From NCBI RefSeq assembly GCF_003020585.1, contig NZ_PXUE01000007.1, positions 124,001-188,000 of the forward strand: DNA of 64,000 bases. Direction: 5' to 3'. The first letter of the stretch is position 1, and each line of letters begins with the position of its first letter. The notes beneath the pieces were generated by a model that was not told the DNA's origin, made no database searches, and saw only the letters and a list, made by a program, of their open reading frames with translations. A program made the translations under genes and the position numbers. This DNA is from Chryseobacterium aurantiacum (GTDB taxonomy: Bacteria > Bacteroidota > Bacteroidia > Flavobacteriales > Weeksellaceae). Below are positions 18,488 to 27,390 of this stretch, piece after piece.

Positions 18488-19846
18488 TTACACAAATGCA
18501 CTAAACCCTGTAATCGATCGTCCCACGATGAGCGAATTGATTTCTTTTGTTCCTTCGTAAGAATAGATTGCTTCAGCATCTGCTACGAAACGGGCCACGT
18601 CATACTCCAACAGAATACCGTTACCTCCCATCACTTCTCTTGCTCTGGAAACAATGTCTCTTGTTCTAAGGGTACAAAAGACCTTGGCAAGTGAGGCGTG
18701 CTCATCTTTTAAGATTCCCTCATCCTGCATTTCAGACAATCTGAAAACCATAGTCTGCATAGCAGTAAGATTGGATAACATTTCCACCAAATGCCCCTGA
18801 ATCATTTGAAATGAAGCAATTGGTTTTCCGAACTGTTCTCTTGTTCTGGTATATGCCAGTGCACTTTCATAGGCTCCTCTTGCACAACCTGTTGCCATCC
18901 AGGCAACTCCTGCCCTTGTCATTCTCAGGACTTTTCCTGTATCTTTAAATGAATTGGCATTCTGCAAGCGGTTTTCTTCTGTAATCAGGCAGTCTTTTAG
19001 TGTAATTAATCCGTTCTGAACTATTCGGAGTGCCATTTTTCCTTTGATTTTTTCAACAGAATATCCGGGGTTATCTTTTTCTACAATAAACCCTTTTACT
19101 TCTCCACTGTCTAAGTCTCTTGCCCAGATAATAACAAGATCCGCAAAGGTTGCATTTCCAATCCATTTTTTCTGTCCATTCAACACCCAGCCTTCTTCTG
19201 TTTTTTTGCAGGTTACCGTTAAACCTCCTGCCGCTCCGGAGCCGACTTCAGGTTCTGTTAAACCAAATGCTCCTATTTTTTCAAACTTTTGCATCTGTGG
19301 GAGCCATTTCTGCTTTTGTTCTTCTGAGCCACAAATATATATGGACCCCATTGCTAATCCGGATTGCACTCCAAAAAAGGTAGCTATGGAAGCATCAATT
19401 CTCGCCATTTCCATGGCAATGACTCCTTCCATCAGAAATGGCATCCCCGGACATCCATACCCTTCGTAGGTAACGCCACAGATGTCCAGTTTTTGGAATT
19501 TCGGGATTAATTCAAATGGAAATTCATCCCTTAGCCAATAATGATTCACCAGAGGTTTTACTTCTTTTTCCATAAAAGCCCTTACTTTCAACTGAATTTC
19601 ACGTTGTTCAGGAGACAGTGTATGGTAGATGTCATAAAAATCACCATCAATGGGAGGAAGTTCTTTCTTTTTCTTTTCGGGATCAAGCATTTTCATAAGT
19701 CCTGAAAGCTGTTTATCATCTAGTTTTGAGAAGTTATGCATCAATTTGGGCAGGTCTACTTTTTTAGAGATGGTACTTAACTGGTCGAAATCTATGGATG
19801 TAAACAGTCCTATTGCGTTTCTGATTTTGGAAAAGGTATTTGACAT
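18488..19846 (-). CDS. Acyl-CoA dehydrogenase family protein (glutaryl-CoA dehydrogenase-like)
   Basis: A flavoenzyme of 452 residues that oxidises acyl-CoA to enoyl-CoA, passing electrons to ETF. FAD- and substrate-binding signatures are visible: GAFGLTEPEVGSGAAGGLTV, KKWIGNATFADLVIIWARD and the C-terminal YEGTKEINSLIVGRSITG. The last contains the Glu position (YEGT) used as catalytic base in GCD-like members. The N-terminal ~55 residues are an extra Lys/Leu-rich extension before the core. The ATG at 19846 is preferred over the ATG at 19885, which would add a hydrophobic stretch. It stands alone, so the substrate chain cannot be fixed from context. Confidence 0.9.
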   Translation of the reverse strand: MSNTFSKIRNAIGLFTSIDFDQLSTISKKVDLPKLMHNFSKLDDKQLSGLMKMLDPEKKKKELPPIDGDFYDIYHTLSPEQREIQLKVRAFMEKEVKPLVNHYWLRDEFPFELIPKFQKLDICGVTYEGYGCPGMPFLMEGVIAMEMARIDASIATFFGVQSGLAMGSIYICGSEEQKQKWLPQMQKFEKIGAFGLTEPEVGSGAAGGLTVTCKKTEEGWVLNGQKKWIGNATFADLVIIWARDLDSGEVKGFIVEKDNPGYSVEKIKGKMALRIVQNGLITLKDCLITEENRLQNANSFKDTGKVLRMTRAGVAWMATGCARGAYESALAYTRTREQFGKPIASFQMIQGHLVEMLSNLTAMQTMVFRLSEMQDEGILKDEHASLAKVFCTLRTRDIVSRAREVMGGNGILLEYDVARFVADAEAIYSYEGTKEINSLIVGRSITGFSAFV

Positions 19847-20055
19847 AATGATATATTGTGATTTGGTTTGTAAAAAGATAAGCAAAAATTACTCCGAAAG
19901 CAAGTTACCCTCCCCTATTCTATTTTACAAAAATCTAACATTCAGTAAATTACATTAGAAAATTCCGTTTACAAACTTTTTACTTTTAATTTTCAAGCAT
20001 TACAAAGGATCCTGCCTGAACTTTGACTCAAGCAAAATCTCAAAAATAATATACT

Positions 20056-20967
20056 ATGAAAACGACTTACATTAAATTATCATTATCTGCAGTTCTTCTA
20101 TTGGGAATTTACTCATGTAAAAAGGGTGAAGCCAGTGCTAATGAACTAAGTAATTATGCAGTTGCAGATTCTGCAGCAGTGACTGCGCCAGACAATGTTT
20201 CCTCAGCTGCCAGCATGGAAGTAAAGGACAAACAGTTTATTAAAACTGCGGATGTCAATATGGATGTAAAAGATGTGTATAATGCTACCATTGCCATTGA
20301 AAAATCGGTTCAGGAGCTTGGAGGTTTTGTTACTAAAAGCAATCTTCAGAGTAATGTCGTTTCTGAAGACACCTACAATACTTCTGATACAGAAGCCATG
20401 CTCATTAAAAAATACAAAAGTGAAAATACAATACAGGTTCGGGTACCTACTGAAAAGCTGGGAGAATTTTTGACATCCATCAATACGAACAAGTTATTTC
20501 TCAACTCAAGAACCATTAATGCAGAAGATGTAACGGCTAATATTAAATATTCTGAACTTGAGGCAAAAAGAAACCAAAAAACTGCTGAAAATATAGATAA
20601 TATAAAGGCCAATAAAGACAAAGTAGCATTGGGAGATAATAATATGTCTGAAGGAAATCTTCAAAAGCTAACGACTATGACTATGGCAGACAATCTGAAA
20701 TACAGCACTGTTGACATCTACATCAGGGAGCCTAAATTACGTATTGCAGAAATTGCTGTTACCAATACAAACAGCATTGATAATAAGTACAGATACAATT
20801 TTATATATGATGCGAAAGATGGCTTCGTGTATGGGTTCTACCTGATTCAAAGAATTTTTGTTGCGCTTATTAATATCTGGCCACTCTTATTAATTGCCGG
20901 CGGACTGATTTACTTTTTTAGAAAAAGAAAAGCAACAAGACCTGAACAACCTAAAAATCAGGAATAA
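20056..20967 (+). CDS. DUF4349 domain-containing lipoprotein
   Basis: A protein of 303 residues. The signal peptide ends in a lipobox (LLLGIYSC, cysteine about 21) followed by KKGEASANEL. The DUF4349 core spans about 70-235: FIKTADVNMDVKDVYNATIA, GGFVTKSNLQSNVVS, IQVRVPTEKLGEFLTSI, then a helical hairpin (YSELEAKRNQKTAENIDNI). A C-terminal membrane helix (NIWPLLLIAGGLIYFF, about 275-290) precedes a basic tail, so the protein is held at both ends if lipidated. DUF4349 proteins are of unknown function in the envelope. A terminator follows. Confidence 0.85.
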   Translation: MKTTYIKLSLSAVLLLGIYSCKKGEASANELSNYAVADSAAVTAPDNVSSAASMEVKDKQFIKTADVNMDVKDVYNATIAIEKSVQELGGFVTKSNLQSNVVSEDTYNTSDTEAMLIKKYKSENTIQVRVPTEKLGEFLTSINTNKLFLNSRTINAEDVTANIKYSELEAKRNQKTAENIDNIKANKDKVALGDNNMSEGNLQKLTTMTMADNLKYSTVDIYIREPKLRIAEIAVTNTNSIDNKYRYNFIYDAKDGFVYGFYLIQRIFVALINIWPLLLIAGGLIYFFRKRKATRPEQPKNQE

Positions 20968-21013
20968 AAAACACACCTAACCAATTGGTTATCATCATAA
21001 TTTTAGATTTTAC

Positions 21014-21042
21014 AACCTCCTGTTTACGGGAGGTTTTTATTT
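21014..21042 (+). terminator. Terminator of the DUF4349 gene
   Basis: AACCTCC(TGTTTAC)GGGAGGTT followed by a run of T residues. It also shows that the downstream TraB gene starts at 21120, not further upstream. Confidence 0.85.
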
Positions 21043-21119
21043 TTTTGAAAAAAAACTGTAACGATTATCGTACTGCCCTTACCTACTGTTTAAAGAAAAG
21101 AAAATCAAAAATAAATAAT

Positions 21120-21995
21120 ATGAAAAATTTAGTAAAACTTGGTGTCGCAGCATTATTATCAATAAACTTTACAACTGCAACAGCGCAGGATAAAAAAACG
21201 GACAATGACAACAGCCTGTTGTGGGAAGTATCCGGAAACGGACTTTCTAAGCCATCTTATATTGCCGGAACATTTCATATCTTATGCAACAAAGATTTTG
21301 ATATAAAACCTAAGGTTTGGAATGCACTTAATCAATCGGAGAGCTTTGTTATGGAGATCAACTACACAGACCAAAACGAAATGGGTGCCATGCAAAAAAT
21401 GATGTCTGCAGATAAAAAAATATCTGAGCAACTGACTTCTGAAGAAGCAAAAGAGCTGGATAAGGTACTTGCCAATTATGGAACAGACCTTAAAAAGGTG
21501 GATAATCATAGCCCGCAAGCTCTTTACGCTCTTGTAGCAACCAAGGCAATTCCGTGTCCACCGAATGAAGTAAAGATGTATGAAATTGAGCTTCTTAAAA
21601 CAGCTTTAAAAAACAAGAAAAGTGTGAGTGGCTTAGAAAAGGTTGATGACCAAGCCTATGCAATTGGCGAAGCATACAATCTAAGGGAAGTAATATCCCA
21701 GCTGAAATTAAGCAATGAATATACAATTGCTTCACAAAAAATGACGGAAGCCTTTAAAAACGAAAATTTAAAAAACCTGGATCAGCTTATCAAAGATCCA
21801 AAGTTCATGAATAAGAAACAGGAAAAGCTCATATTAACAGACCGAAATACAAAATGGGCAGAAAAAATGCCCGAGATGATGAAGAAACAAAGTTCTTTCT
21901 TTGCTGTTGGAGGCGGTCATCTTTGGGGTAAGAACGGGCTCATCAATCTTTTGAAAGAAAAAGGATACACCGTAAAACCTGTATCAAGCTTATAG
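21120..21995 (+). CDS. TraB/GumN family protein
   Basis: A secreted protein of 291 residues with signal peptide MKNLVKLGVAALLSINFTTA(TAQ). The TraB/GumN fold is supported by two paired motifs: an early GTFHILCNKDFDI with the conserved His/Asp (about 42-54), and a late FFAVGGGHLWGKNGL (about 260-274). These GxxH and GxxHL sites suggest a metal-dependent hydrolase related to Tiki-type proteases. The start at 21120 is chosen because the longer frame runs through a terminator. The sigma-factor gene follows after 24 bp in the same direction. The target is unknown. Confidence 0.87.
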   Translation: MKNLVKLGVAALLSINFTTATAQDKKTDNDNSLLWEVSGNGLSKPSYIAGTFHILCNKDFDIKPKVWNALNQSESFVMEINYTDQNEMGAMQKMMSADKKISEQLTSEEAKELDKVLANYGTDLKKVDNHSPQALYALVATKAIPCPPNEVKMYEIELLKTALKNKKSVSGLEKVDDQAYAIGEAYNLREVISQLKLSNEYTIASQKMTEAFKNENLKNLDQLIKDPKFMNKKQEKLILTDRNTKWAEKMPEMMKKQSSFFAVGGGHLWGKNGLINLLKEKGYTVKPVSSL

Positions 21996-22019
21996 TGATA
22001 ATTAAACCATGAAACGATT

Positions 22020-22529
22020 GTGAGTAATCCAACTGAAATTACCTTTCTAAAGCTTGTCAATCAGCATAAAGGTATTCTATATAAAGCTTCCCGGATCTAC
22101 GCCGATTCTATAGAGGATCGGGAAGATCTCCAGCAGGAAATCCTTATCCAGCTATGGAAATCTTATCAGAATTTCAAAGGAAACAGTGAGTTTTCTACCT
22201 GGATGTATCGTGTTGCCATTAATACAGCCATTACTTATTTGAAAAAGGAAAAGCAGAGATCCGGCAATCACACAGACCCTCCACGTCATTTTGAAGTACA
22301 GCAGGAGGATTATAATCCAACAAAAGACAAGCAGTTAGAAATCTTTTATAGTGCTGTCCAAGAATTAAACTCTCTGGAGAAAGCTGTCATATTTTATTTC
22401 ATGGAAGGAATGTCACACAAAGAAATAGGAAGTAATCTCGGGCTTAGTGAGGGCAATGCCCGTGTAAAACTCAACAGAACAAAAGAAAAAATACAACAAA
22501 TCATAAAAAAATCAGGTTATGAACTTTGA
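22020..22529 (+). CDS. ECF-type RNA polymerase sigma factor
   Basis: A sigma-70 family factor of 169 residues lacking regions 1 and 3. Region 2 (YADSIEDREDLQQEILIQLW, about 22-41; STWMYRVAINTAITYLK) and region 4 with its helix-turn-helix (EGMSHKEIGSNLGLSEGNAR, about 124-143) are clear. The start is GTG at 22020: no ATG exists in frame after the in-frame stop at 21996-21998, and region 2 begins at once. It overlaps the downstream membrane gene by 11 bp, the usual sigma/regulator arrangement. The stress it responds to is not evident. Confidence 0.9.
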   Translation: MSNPTEITFLKLVNQHKGILYKASRIYADSIEDREDLQQEILIQLWKSYQNFKGNSEFSTWMYRVAINTAITYLKKEKQRSGNHTDPPRHFEVQQEDYNPTKDKQLEIFYSAVQELNSLEKAVIFYFMEGMSHKEIGSNLGLSEGNARVKLNRTKEKIQQIIKKSGYEL

Positions 22530-23124
22530 TCAATTGAAAGAACAGTGGAATAATGAAGACGGTAACGTCAATATTCCTGACAACATAGAGCAATTAAAGG
22601 AAAGCAAACATCCTATAGAAAAAATTCAAAAGAGTATGAAGAAAGAGTTTCCAATGCAGGTTCTTGCCATCATTCTTATTGGATTCTTTCCGTTTCAGTT
22701 CGGATTTCCAGCTTCACAGTATATTATTTATTATATATCCTATACAATGATGGTCGTCATCTCGTCCTATTATCTCTTTGGATTTTATAAATTCTACAAA
22801 CAAACCGAACTTTATACAGGAAACACTAAGAACAGTCTTTGGAAAATCTATCACGAACTCCGTTTAAATATGGAAAGGTATCAATCATTTGGATTTTTAT
22901 TATTGCCTCACCTCCTTATCACTATTGGATTATTTATTTATAATACTTTGGAACAGAAAGGCAAGGATTTATCAGAACTAACCAACGCAAATCAGGCTTC
23001 TTTAATAATTGCTGTTTTAATCGGAACCCTTTCATTCGTGGTAAGTATTGTTTTATGGACGAAATACATCTATGGTCGCCACGCCAAGCAACTGGAAAAC
23101 ATTCTAAACGAAATGGATGAATAA
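22519..23124 (+). CDS. Hypothetical membrane protein, probable anti-sigma-type regulator
   Basis: A protein of 201 residues. A soluble N-terminal ~50 residues (MNFDQLKEQWNNEDGNVNIP, then IEKIQKSMKKEF) is followed by four hydrophobic segments (VLAIILIGFFPFQFGFPASQ; YISYTMMVVISSYYLFGFY; LLLPHLLITIGLFIYN; SLIIAVLIGTLSFVVSIVLW). No zinc-finger anti-sigma (ZAS) motif is visible. Translation is coupled to the sigma factor by an 11-bp overlap and the N-terminus is cytoplasmic in size, so it may hold the sigma factor at the membrane. That role is inference from position. Confidence 0.65.
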   Translation: MNFDQLKEQWNNEDGNVNIPDNIEQLKESKHPIEKIQKSMKKEFPMQVLAIILIGFFPFQFGFPASQYIIYYISYTMMVVISSYYLFGFYKFYKQTELYTGNTKNSLWKIYHELRLNMERYQSFGFLLLPHLLITIGLFIYNTLEQKGKDLSELTNANQASLIIAVLIGTLSFVVSIVLWTKYIYGRHAKQLENILNEMDE

Positions 23125-23157
23125 CATTTAAAAGGATCTTTTACAACCATAAAAATG

Positions 23158-23188
23158 AACCTCGGAGCCTTTCTGAGGTTTTGTTTTT
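23158..23188 (+). terminator. Terminator of the sigma-factor unit
   Basis: AACCTC...GAGGTT hairpin with an 11-base loop followed by a T-rich tail, 34 bp past the membrane gene. Confidence 0.65.
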
Positions 23189-23220
23189 TAAAAAATTGTT
23201 ATTTATCATCTTCAAATTTA

Positions 23221-23248
23221 TTTGAGGTTTTATTTTTCCTTAAATTTG
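23221..23248 (+). promoter_or_regulatory. Candidate pgi promoter
   Basis: A TTTG box (23221-23224) and a -7 box TAAATTTG (23241-23248), 16 bp apart, match the Bacteroidetes -33/-7 consensus with slightly short spacing. It predicts a start near 23255, about 75 nt before the pgi ATG. Confidence 0.5.
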
Positions 23249-23329
23249 CAGATCAGAAATAAAGCGTTATGGATTTCTAGTAAATTTTGATCCTTGCCAT
23301 TATTTTCTGAATCAAATAATTCTCTAAGC

Positions 23330-24970
23330 ATGCTATCAAAAATAAATCCTATACAAACCAACAGCTGGAAAGCCCTTGACGAACATTTCGCATCAACAGA
23401 TTTAGACTTAAGAAGTCTCTTCCAGTATAACCCTAACCGTTTTGAAGAATTCTCTTTACAAAAGGACAATTTTCTTTTTGATTATTCTAAAAACCTAATC
23501 GATTCCAAAACAAAGGCTCTTTTATTACAATTGGCAGAAGAATGCCAGTTAAAGGATGCCATTTCCAAAATGTTTTCTGGTGATAAAATCAATGAAACAG
23601 AGGGAAGAGCAGTGCTGCATACTGCTTTGAGAGATTTTTCTGACCGTGAAATTCTTGTGGATGGGGAAAATATCAAGCCACAAATCAAAAGTGTTCTTGA
23701 TCATATGAAATCATTTTCTGAAGAAATCATTTCAGGAAATCACAAAGGATTCAGCGGAAAAGAGATCACAGATGTAGTCAACATCGGAATTGGAGGTTCA
23801 GATTTGGGACCTGTAATGGTTTGTTCGGCTTTGAAGCATTTCAAAACAAGATTAAATGTTCACTTTGTTTCCAATGTGGACGGAAATCATATTGCAGAGG
23901 TTGTTAAAAACCTAAATCCTGAAACCACTTTATTTATCATCGCCTCCAAGACATTTACAACTCAGGAGACCATGACAAATGCAAATTCAGCAAAAGACTG
24001 GTTTCTTCAAGCTGGAAAACAAGAAGATGTCGCTAAACACTTTGTAGCCTTATCCACTAATATTGAAGCAGTTAAAGGCTTCGGAATTGCAGAAGAAAAT
24101 ATTTTTGAATTCTGGGACTGGGTTGGTGGAAGGTACTCTCTTTGGAGTGCTATCGGGCTAAGTATTGTATTAGCAGTAGGATATGAAAATTTTGAACAAC
24201 TACTAAGAGGTGCGTTTGATACAGATCAGCACTTCCAGACTGAAGACTTCTCGGAAAACGTTCCCGTTTTAATGGGGCTTTTAGGAATTTGGTATCGTAA
24301 CTTCTATGCAGCAACAAGCTATGCAATTCTTCCCTACTCTCAATATTTAGATAGATTTGCAGCTTACCTTCAACAGGGAGATATGGAAAGCAATGGAAAA
24401 TGTGTAGATAGAAATGGTGAATTTGTAGAATACGAAACAGGCCCAATCATTTGGGGAGAACCAGGTACTAATGGACAACACGCATTTTACCAACTGATTC
24501 ATCAGGGTACAGAATTGATTCCTGCAGACTTTATTGCGTATGCGAAAAGCTGTAATGAAGTTTCTGACCATCAGGATAAATTATTAGCCAACTTTTTTGC
24601 TCAGACTGAAGCACTTGCCTTTGGAAAATCTGAAGAAGAAGTTGAGGAAGAACTTACAAATGCAGGAAAATCTGATGAAGAAATCGACAGATTATTAAAC
24701 TATAAGGTCTTCCACGGAAACACTCCTACCAACTCAATGATATTCAAAGAATTAACTCCTTTTTCATTAGGACAATTAATTGCTATGTATGAGCATAAAA
24801 TATTTGTTCAGGGTGTTATCTGGAATATCTTTAGCTTTGACCAGTTTGGGGTGGAGCTAGGAAAGGTTTTAGCCAACAAAATCTTACCGGAACTTGAAAG
24901 CAAGGAAGCGGTAAGCTCTCACGACAGCTCTACCAATGGATTGATTAATTACTATAAAGGAAACAAATAG
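23330..24970 (+). CDS. pgi: Glucose-6-phosphate isomerase
   Basis: A cytoplasmic enzyme of 546 residues interconverting glucose-6-phosphate and fructose-6-phosphate. Family signatures are VVNIGIGGSDLGPVMV (about 146-161), FIIASKTFTTQETMTNA, the catalytic-Glu region IWGEPGTNGQHAFYQLIHQG and a C-terminal QGVIWNIFSFDQFGVELGK. The length equals that of long bacterial/eukaryote-type PGIs. The ATG at 23330 is preferred over a TTG 36 bp upstream, fitting the promoter at 23221-23248. The methyltransferase gene follows after 3 bp, so both are probably on one transcript. Confidence 0.97.
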   Translation: MLSKINPIQTNSWKALDEHFASTDLDLRSLFQYNPNRFEEFSLQKDNFLFDYSKNLIDSKTKALLLQLAEECQLKDAISKMFSGDKINETEGRAVLHTALRDFSDREILVDGENIKPQIKSVLDHMKSFSEEIISGNHKGFSGKEITDVVNIGIGGSDLGPVMVCSALKHFKTRLNVHFVSNVDGNHIAEVVKNLNPETTLFIIASKTFTTQETMTNANSAKDWFLQAGKQEDVAKHFVALSTNIEAVKGFGIAEENIFEFWDWVGGRYSLWSAIGLSIVLAVGYENFEQLLRGAFDTDQHFQTEDFSENVPVLMGLLGIWYRNFYAATSYAILPYSQYLDRFAAYLQQGDMESNGKCVDRNGEFVEYETGPIIWGEPGTNGQHAFYQLIHQGTELIPADFIAYAKSCNEVSDHQDKLLANFFAQTEALAFGKSEEEVEEELTNAGKSDEEIDRLLNYKVFHGNTPTNSMIFKELTPFSLGQLIAMYEHKIFVQGVIWNIFSFDQFGVELGKVLANKILPELESKEAVSSHDSSTNGLINYYKGNK

Positions 24971-24973
24971 CAG

Positions 24974-25798
24974 ATGTCTGCATTAAGATCATATTATTAT
25001 AAACTGCCGCCCGGACTTCGACTTTTAGGAAGAAAAATTTATTATTTTCCTATAGATCTTTATGAAGGACTTACCGGCAAAAGAGCTAAAAATGAACCTA
25101 AAAAAGGTGATATCTATGTGGGAAGCAGTGACTTTATCCCTCATGGAATTCGCCAGATGAACGTTCTGAAAAAATATGTCGCTCTTAAAAACACAGATCA
25201 TGTTCTGGATGTAGGATGCGGAATAGGAAGAACAGCCGTTGCCCTATCCGGATTCATTGATAAAGGAACTTATGATGGCTTTGATGCTGTGGAGAAAGGA
25301 ATTAAGTGGTGTGACAAGCACATCCATCAAAAATATCCGAACTTCAATTTTAAGTTTACGCCTATTTATAATGACCTGTACAATACTTTCAGTCAAAAAG
25401 CTGAAAGCTTTACATTTCCTTATGACAATGCTCAATTTGACAAGGCGTTTCTATTCTCAGTATTTACGCATATGCAAATCCCTGAGATCAAGCAGTACCT
25501 GAATGAAATCAGCAGGGTATTAAAAGGTAACGGACAATGTCTGGCTACTTTTTTTCTGTATGATGAATCTAAAACCGAAAGAGGCAGCATGAGTTTCCCA
25601 CATCAGTATGATGGATACAGGCTGATGGACGATAAGGTAACGGCTGCAAATATTGCAGTAAGCATTCCCCTACTGAACCAAATGGCTCATGATGCAGGCT
25701 TGAAAGTAGCCACCATACAAGGAGGATTCTGGAGAAATGATATAGCAAAAGAAAACGCCGACGAGTTTCAGGATATTGTGGTATTCGAAAAAATCTAA
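24974..25798 (+). CDS. Class I SAM-dependent methyltransferase
   Basis: A protein of 274 residues with a clear motif I (HVLDVGCGIGRTAVALSGFI, about 76-95), an acidic motif II (YDGFDAVEKGIKW), and a post-I helix and motif (FDKAFLFSVFTHMQIPEIKQ) typical of small-molecule methyltransferases. The N-terminal ~50 residues are basic (YKLPPGLRLLGRKIYYF). It starts 3 bp after pgi and is followed 27 bp later by folD. No substrate can be inferred; sugar or cell-envelope targets are possible given the neighbours. Confidence 0.85.
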   Translation: MSALRSYYYKLPPGLRLLGRKIYYFPIDLYEGLTGKRAKNEPKKGDIYVGSSDFIPHGIRQMNVLKKYVALKNTDHVLDVGCGIGRTAVALSGFIDKGTYDGFDAVEKGIKWCDKHIHQKYPNFNFKFTPIYNDLYNTFSQKAESFTFPYDNAQFDKAFLFSVFTHMQIPEIKQYLNEISRVLKGNGQCLATFFLYDESKTERGSMSFPHQYDGYRLMDDKVTAANIAVSIPLLNQMAHDAGLKVATIQGGFWRNDIAKENADEFQDIVVFEKI

Positions 25799-25825
25799 AT
25801 CTAAATAAAAGTAAAAAAAGTAAAA

Positions 25826-26710
25826 ATGGCAGAAATTCTTGACGGACTTAAAGTATCCAAGGAAATAAAAGCAGAGATCAAGGTTGAAGTGGAGAAGATC
25901 CTTGCAAGCAAAAGAAGAGCACCCCATTTGGTGGCTATTCTTGTAGGAAATAATGGTGCTAGCAAGGCCTATGTAAATGCGAAGGTAAAAGATTGTGAGG
26001 AAGTAGGATTTCAATCCAGCTTAATTAAATTCCCAAGCACTGTTTCTGAATCTGAATTATTGGAGAAAATTGACGAACTAAACAAATCTAAATCTGTAGA
26101 TGGGTTTATTGTTCAGTTGCCTCTACCGGATCAGGTTGATCAGGAAAAAATCATTAATGCTATTGATCCAAGAAAAGATGTGGATGGATTTCACCCTGAA
26201 AACTTCGGAAAAATGGCATTGGAAATGGATACATTCTTACCGGCTACTCCTTTCGGAATCTTAACATTATTGGAAAGATATAATATTGAGACGAAAGGAA
26301 AAGATTGTGTAATTATTGGAAGAAGTAAAATTGTAGGAAGACCAATGAGTATCCTGATGGGAAGAAAAGATTTCCCGGGAAACTCTACCGTAACACTTAC
26401 CCACTCTTACACTAAAGACATCGAAGAATATACTAAAAAAGCTGACATTGTGATTACTGCTTTGGGAGATCCTCACTTTTTGAAAGGTGAAATGATTAAA
26501 GAAGGAGCTGTAATTGTTGATGTAGGTATTACAAGAGTAGATAATGATTCTCCTAAAGGATATTACCTTGCTGGTGACGTAGATTTTGATAGCTGCGCAG
26601 CAAAGGCAAGCTGGATTACACCGGTTCCCGGAGGAGTAGGCCCAATGACAAGAGCAATGTTGATGAAAAACACCATTATTGCTTATAAAACTTCGGTCTA
26701 TAACGACTAA
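25826..26710 (+). CDS. folD: Bifunctional methylenetetrahydrofolate dehydrogenase/methenyl-THF cyclohydrolase
   Basis: A protein of 294 residues producing 10-formyl-THF and NADPH in one-carbon metabolism. Signatures are YVNAKVKDCEEVGFQS (about 50-65, with the Tyr/Lys catalytic pair), DGFIVQLPLPDQVDQEKI, PATPFGILTLLERY, the nucleotide-binding VIIGRSKIVGRPMSIL and the C-terminal TPVPGGVGPMTRAMLMKNT. The length is normal. Its last codons overlap the longest possible queE frame, but queE probably begins 7 bp after the folD stop. Confidence 0.97.
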   Translation: MAEILDGLKVSKEIKAEIKVEVEKILASKRRAPHLVAILVGNNGASKAYVNAKVKDCEEVGFQSSLIKFPSTVSESELLEKIDELNKSKSVDGFIVQLPLPDQVDQEKIINAIDPRKDVDGFHPENFGKMALEMDTFLPATPFGILTLLERYNIETKGKDCVIIGRSKIVGRPMSILMGRKDFPGNSTVTLTHSYTKDIEEYTKKADIVITALGDPHFLKGEMIKEGAVIVDVGITRVDNDSPKGYYLAGDVDFDSCAAKASWITPVPGGVGPMTRAMLMKNTIIAYKTSVYND

Positions 26711-26717
26711 TTTTAAA

Positions 26718-27347
26718 ATGAATAAAGAACAAGATATTTTATTAAAAGAAGGTAAAATGCTCCCTGTAATGGAGCATTTTTACACTTTACAAGGAGAAGG
26801 AGCACACACCGGAAAAGCCGCTTACTTTATCAGGTTAGGTGGTTGTGACGTAGGGTGCCACTGGTGTGATGTAAAGGAAAGCTGGGACCCTGAACTTCAT
26901 CCGCTAATGGATGCAGCAGAAATTGCAGAAACAGCAGCTAAACATTGTAAAACAATAGTTCTTACTGGAGGAGAACCTCTAACCTGGAATCTTGAAATAC
27001 TAACATCCAAATTAAAAGAACTTGGATGCACCATTCATATTGAAACTTCAGGAGCCTATCCTATGAGCGGACATTTGGATTGGATCACCCTTTCGCCAAA
27101 GAAAACAGGGCTGCCAAAAGAAGAAATTTATCAAAAGGCAAACGAGCTTAAAGTGATCGTTTTCAACAATCATGACTTTGAATTTGCACAGGAACAGGCA
27201 GCAAAAGTTTCCGAAAACTGTAAGCTTTATCTTCAAAGCGAATGGAGTAAACGAGATGATATGTATCCTAAGATTACGGATTTCATTCTGGAGCATCCGG
27301 AATGGCAGGCATCAGTTCAGACACATAAATATCTGAATATCCCTTAA
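26718..27347 (+). CDS. queE: 7-carboxy-7-deazaguanine synthase
   Basis: A radical-SAM enzyme of 209 residues making the 7-deazaguanine core for queuosine from carboxytetrahydropterin. The cluster motif has the QueE variant spacing CX3CX2C (CDVGCHWC, about residues 45-52), preceded by EHFYTLQGEGAHTGKAAYFI and followed by LTGGEPLTWN, the SAM-binding GGE motif. The ATG at 26718 is preferred: the longer frame starts within folD. No other queuosine gene is in the window; folD and queE are adjacent without an obvious metabolic tie beyond pterins. Confidence 0.93.
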   Translation: MNKEQDILLKEGKMLPVMEHFYTLQGEGAHTGKAAYFIRLGGCDVGCHWCDVKESWDPELHPLMDAAEIAETAAKHCKTIVLTGGEPLTWNLEILTSKLKELGCTIHIETSGAYPMSGHLDWITLSPKKTGLPKEEIYQKANELKVIVFNNHDFEFAQEQAAKVSENCKLYLQSEWSKRDDMYPKITDFILEHPEWQASVQTHKYLNIP

Positions 27348-27390
27348 AAATACGTACATTAGCTAGCCGTATCCGATATAACCCCGATAG

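Noticed and set aside
21051..21120. Upstream extension of the TraB protein (start at 20985)
   Set aside because: That frame crosses the terminator of the previous gene, and the signal peptide begins at 21120.
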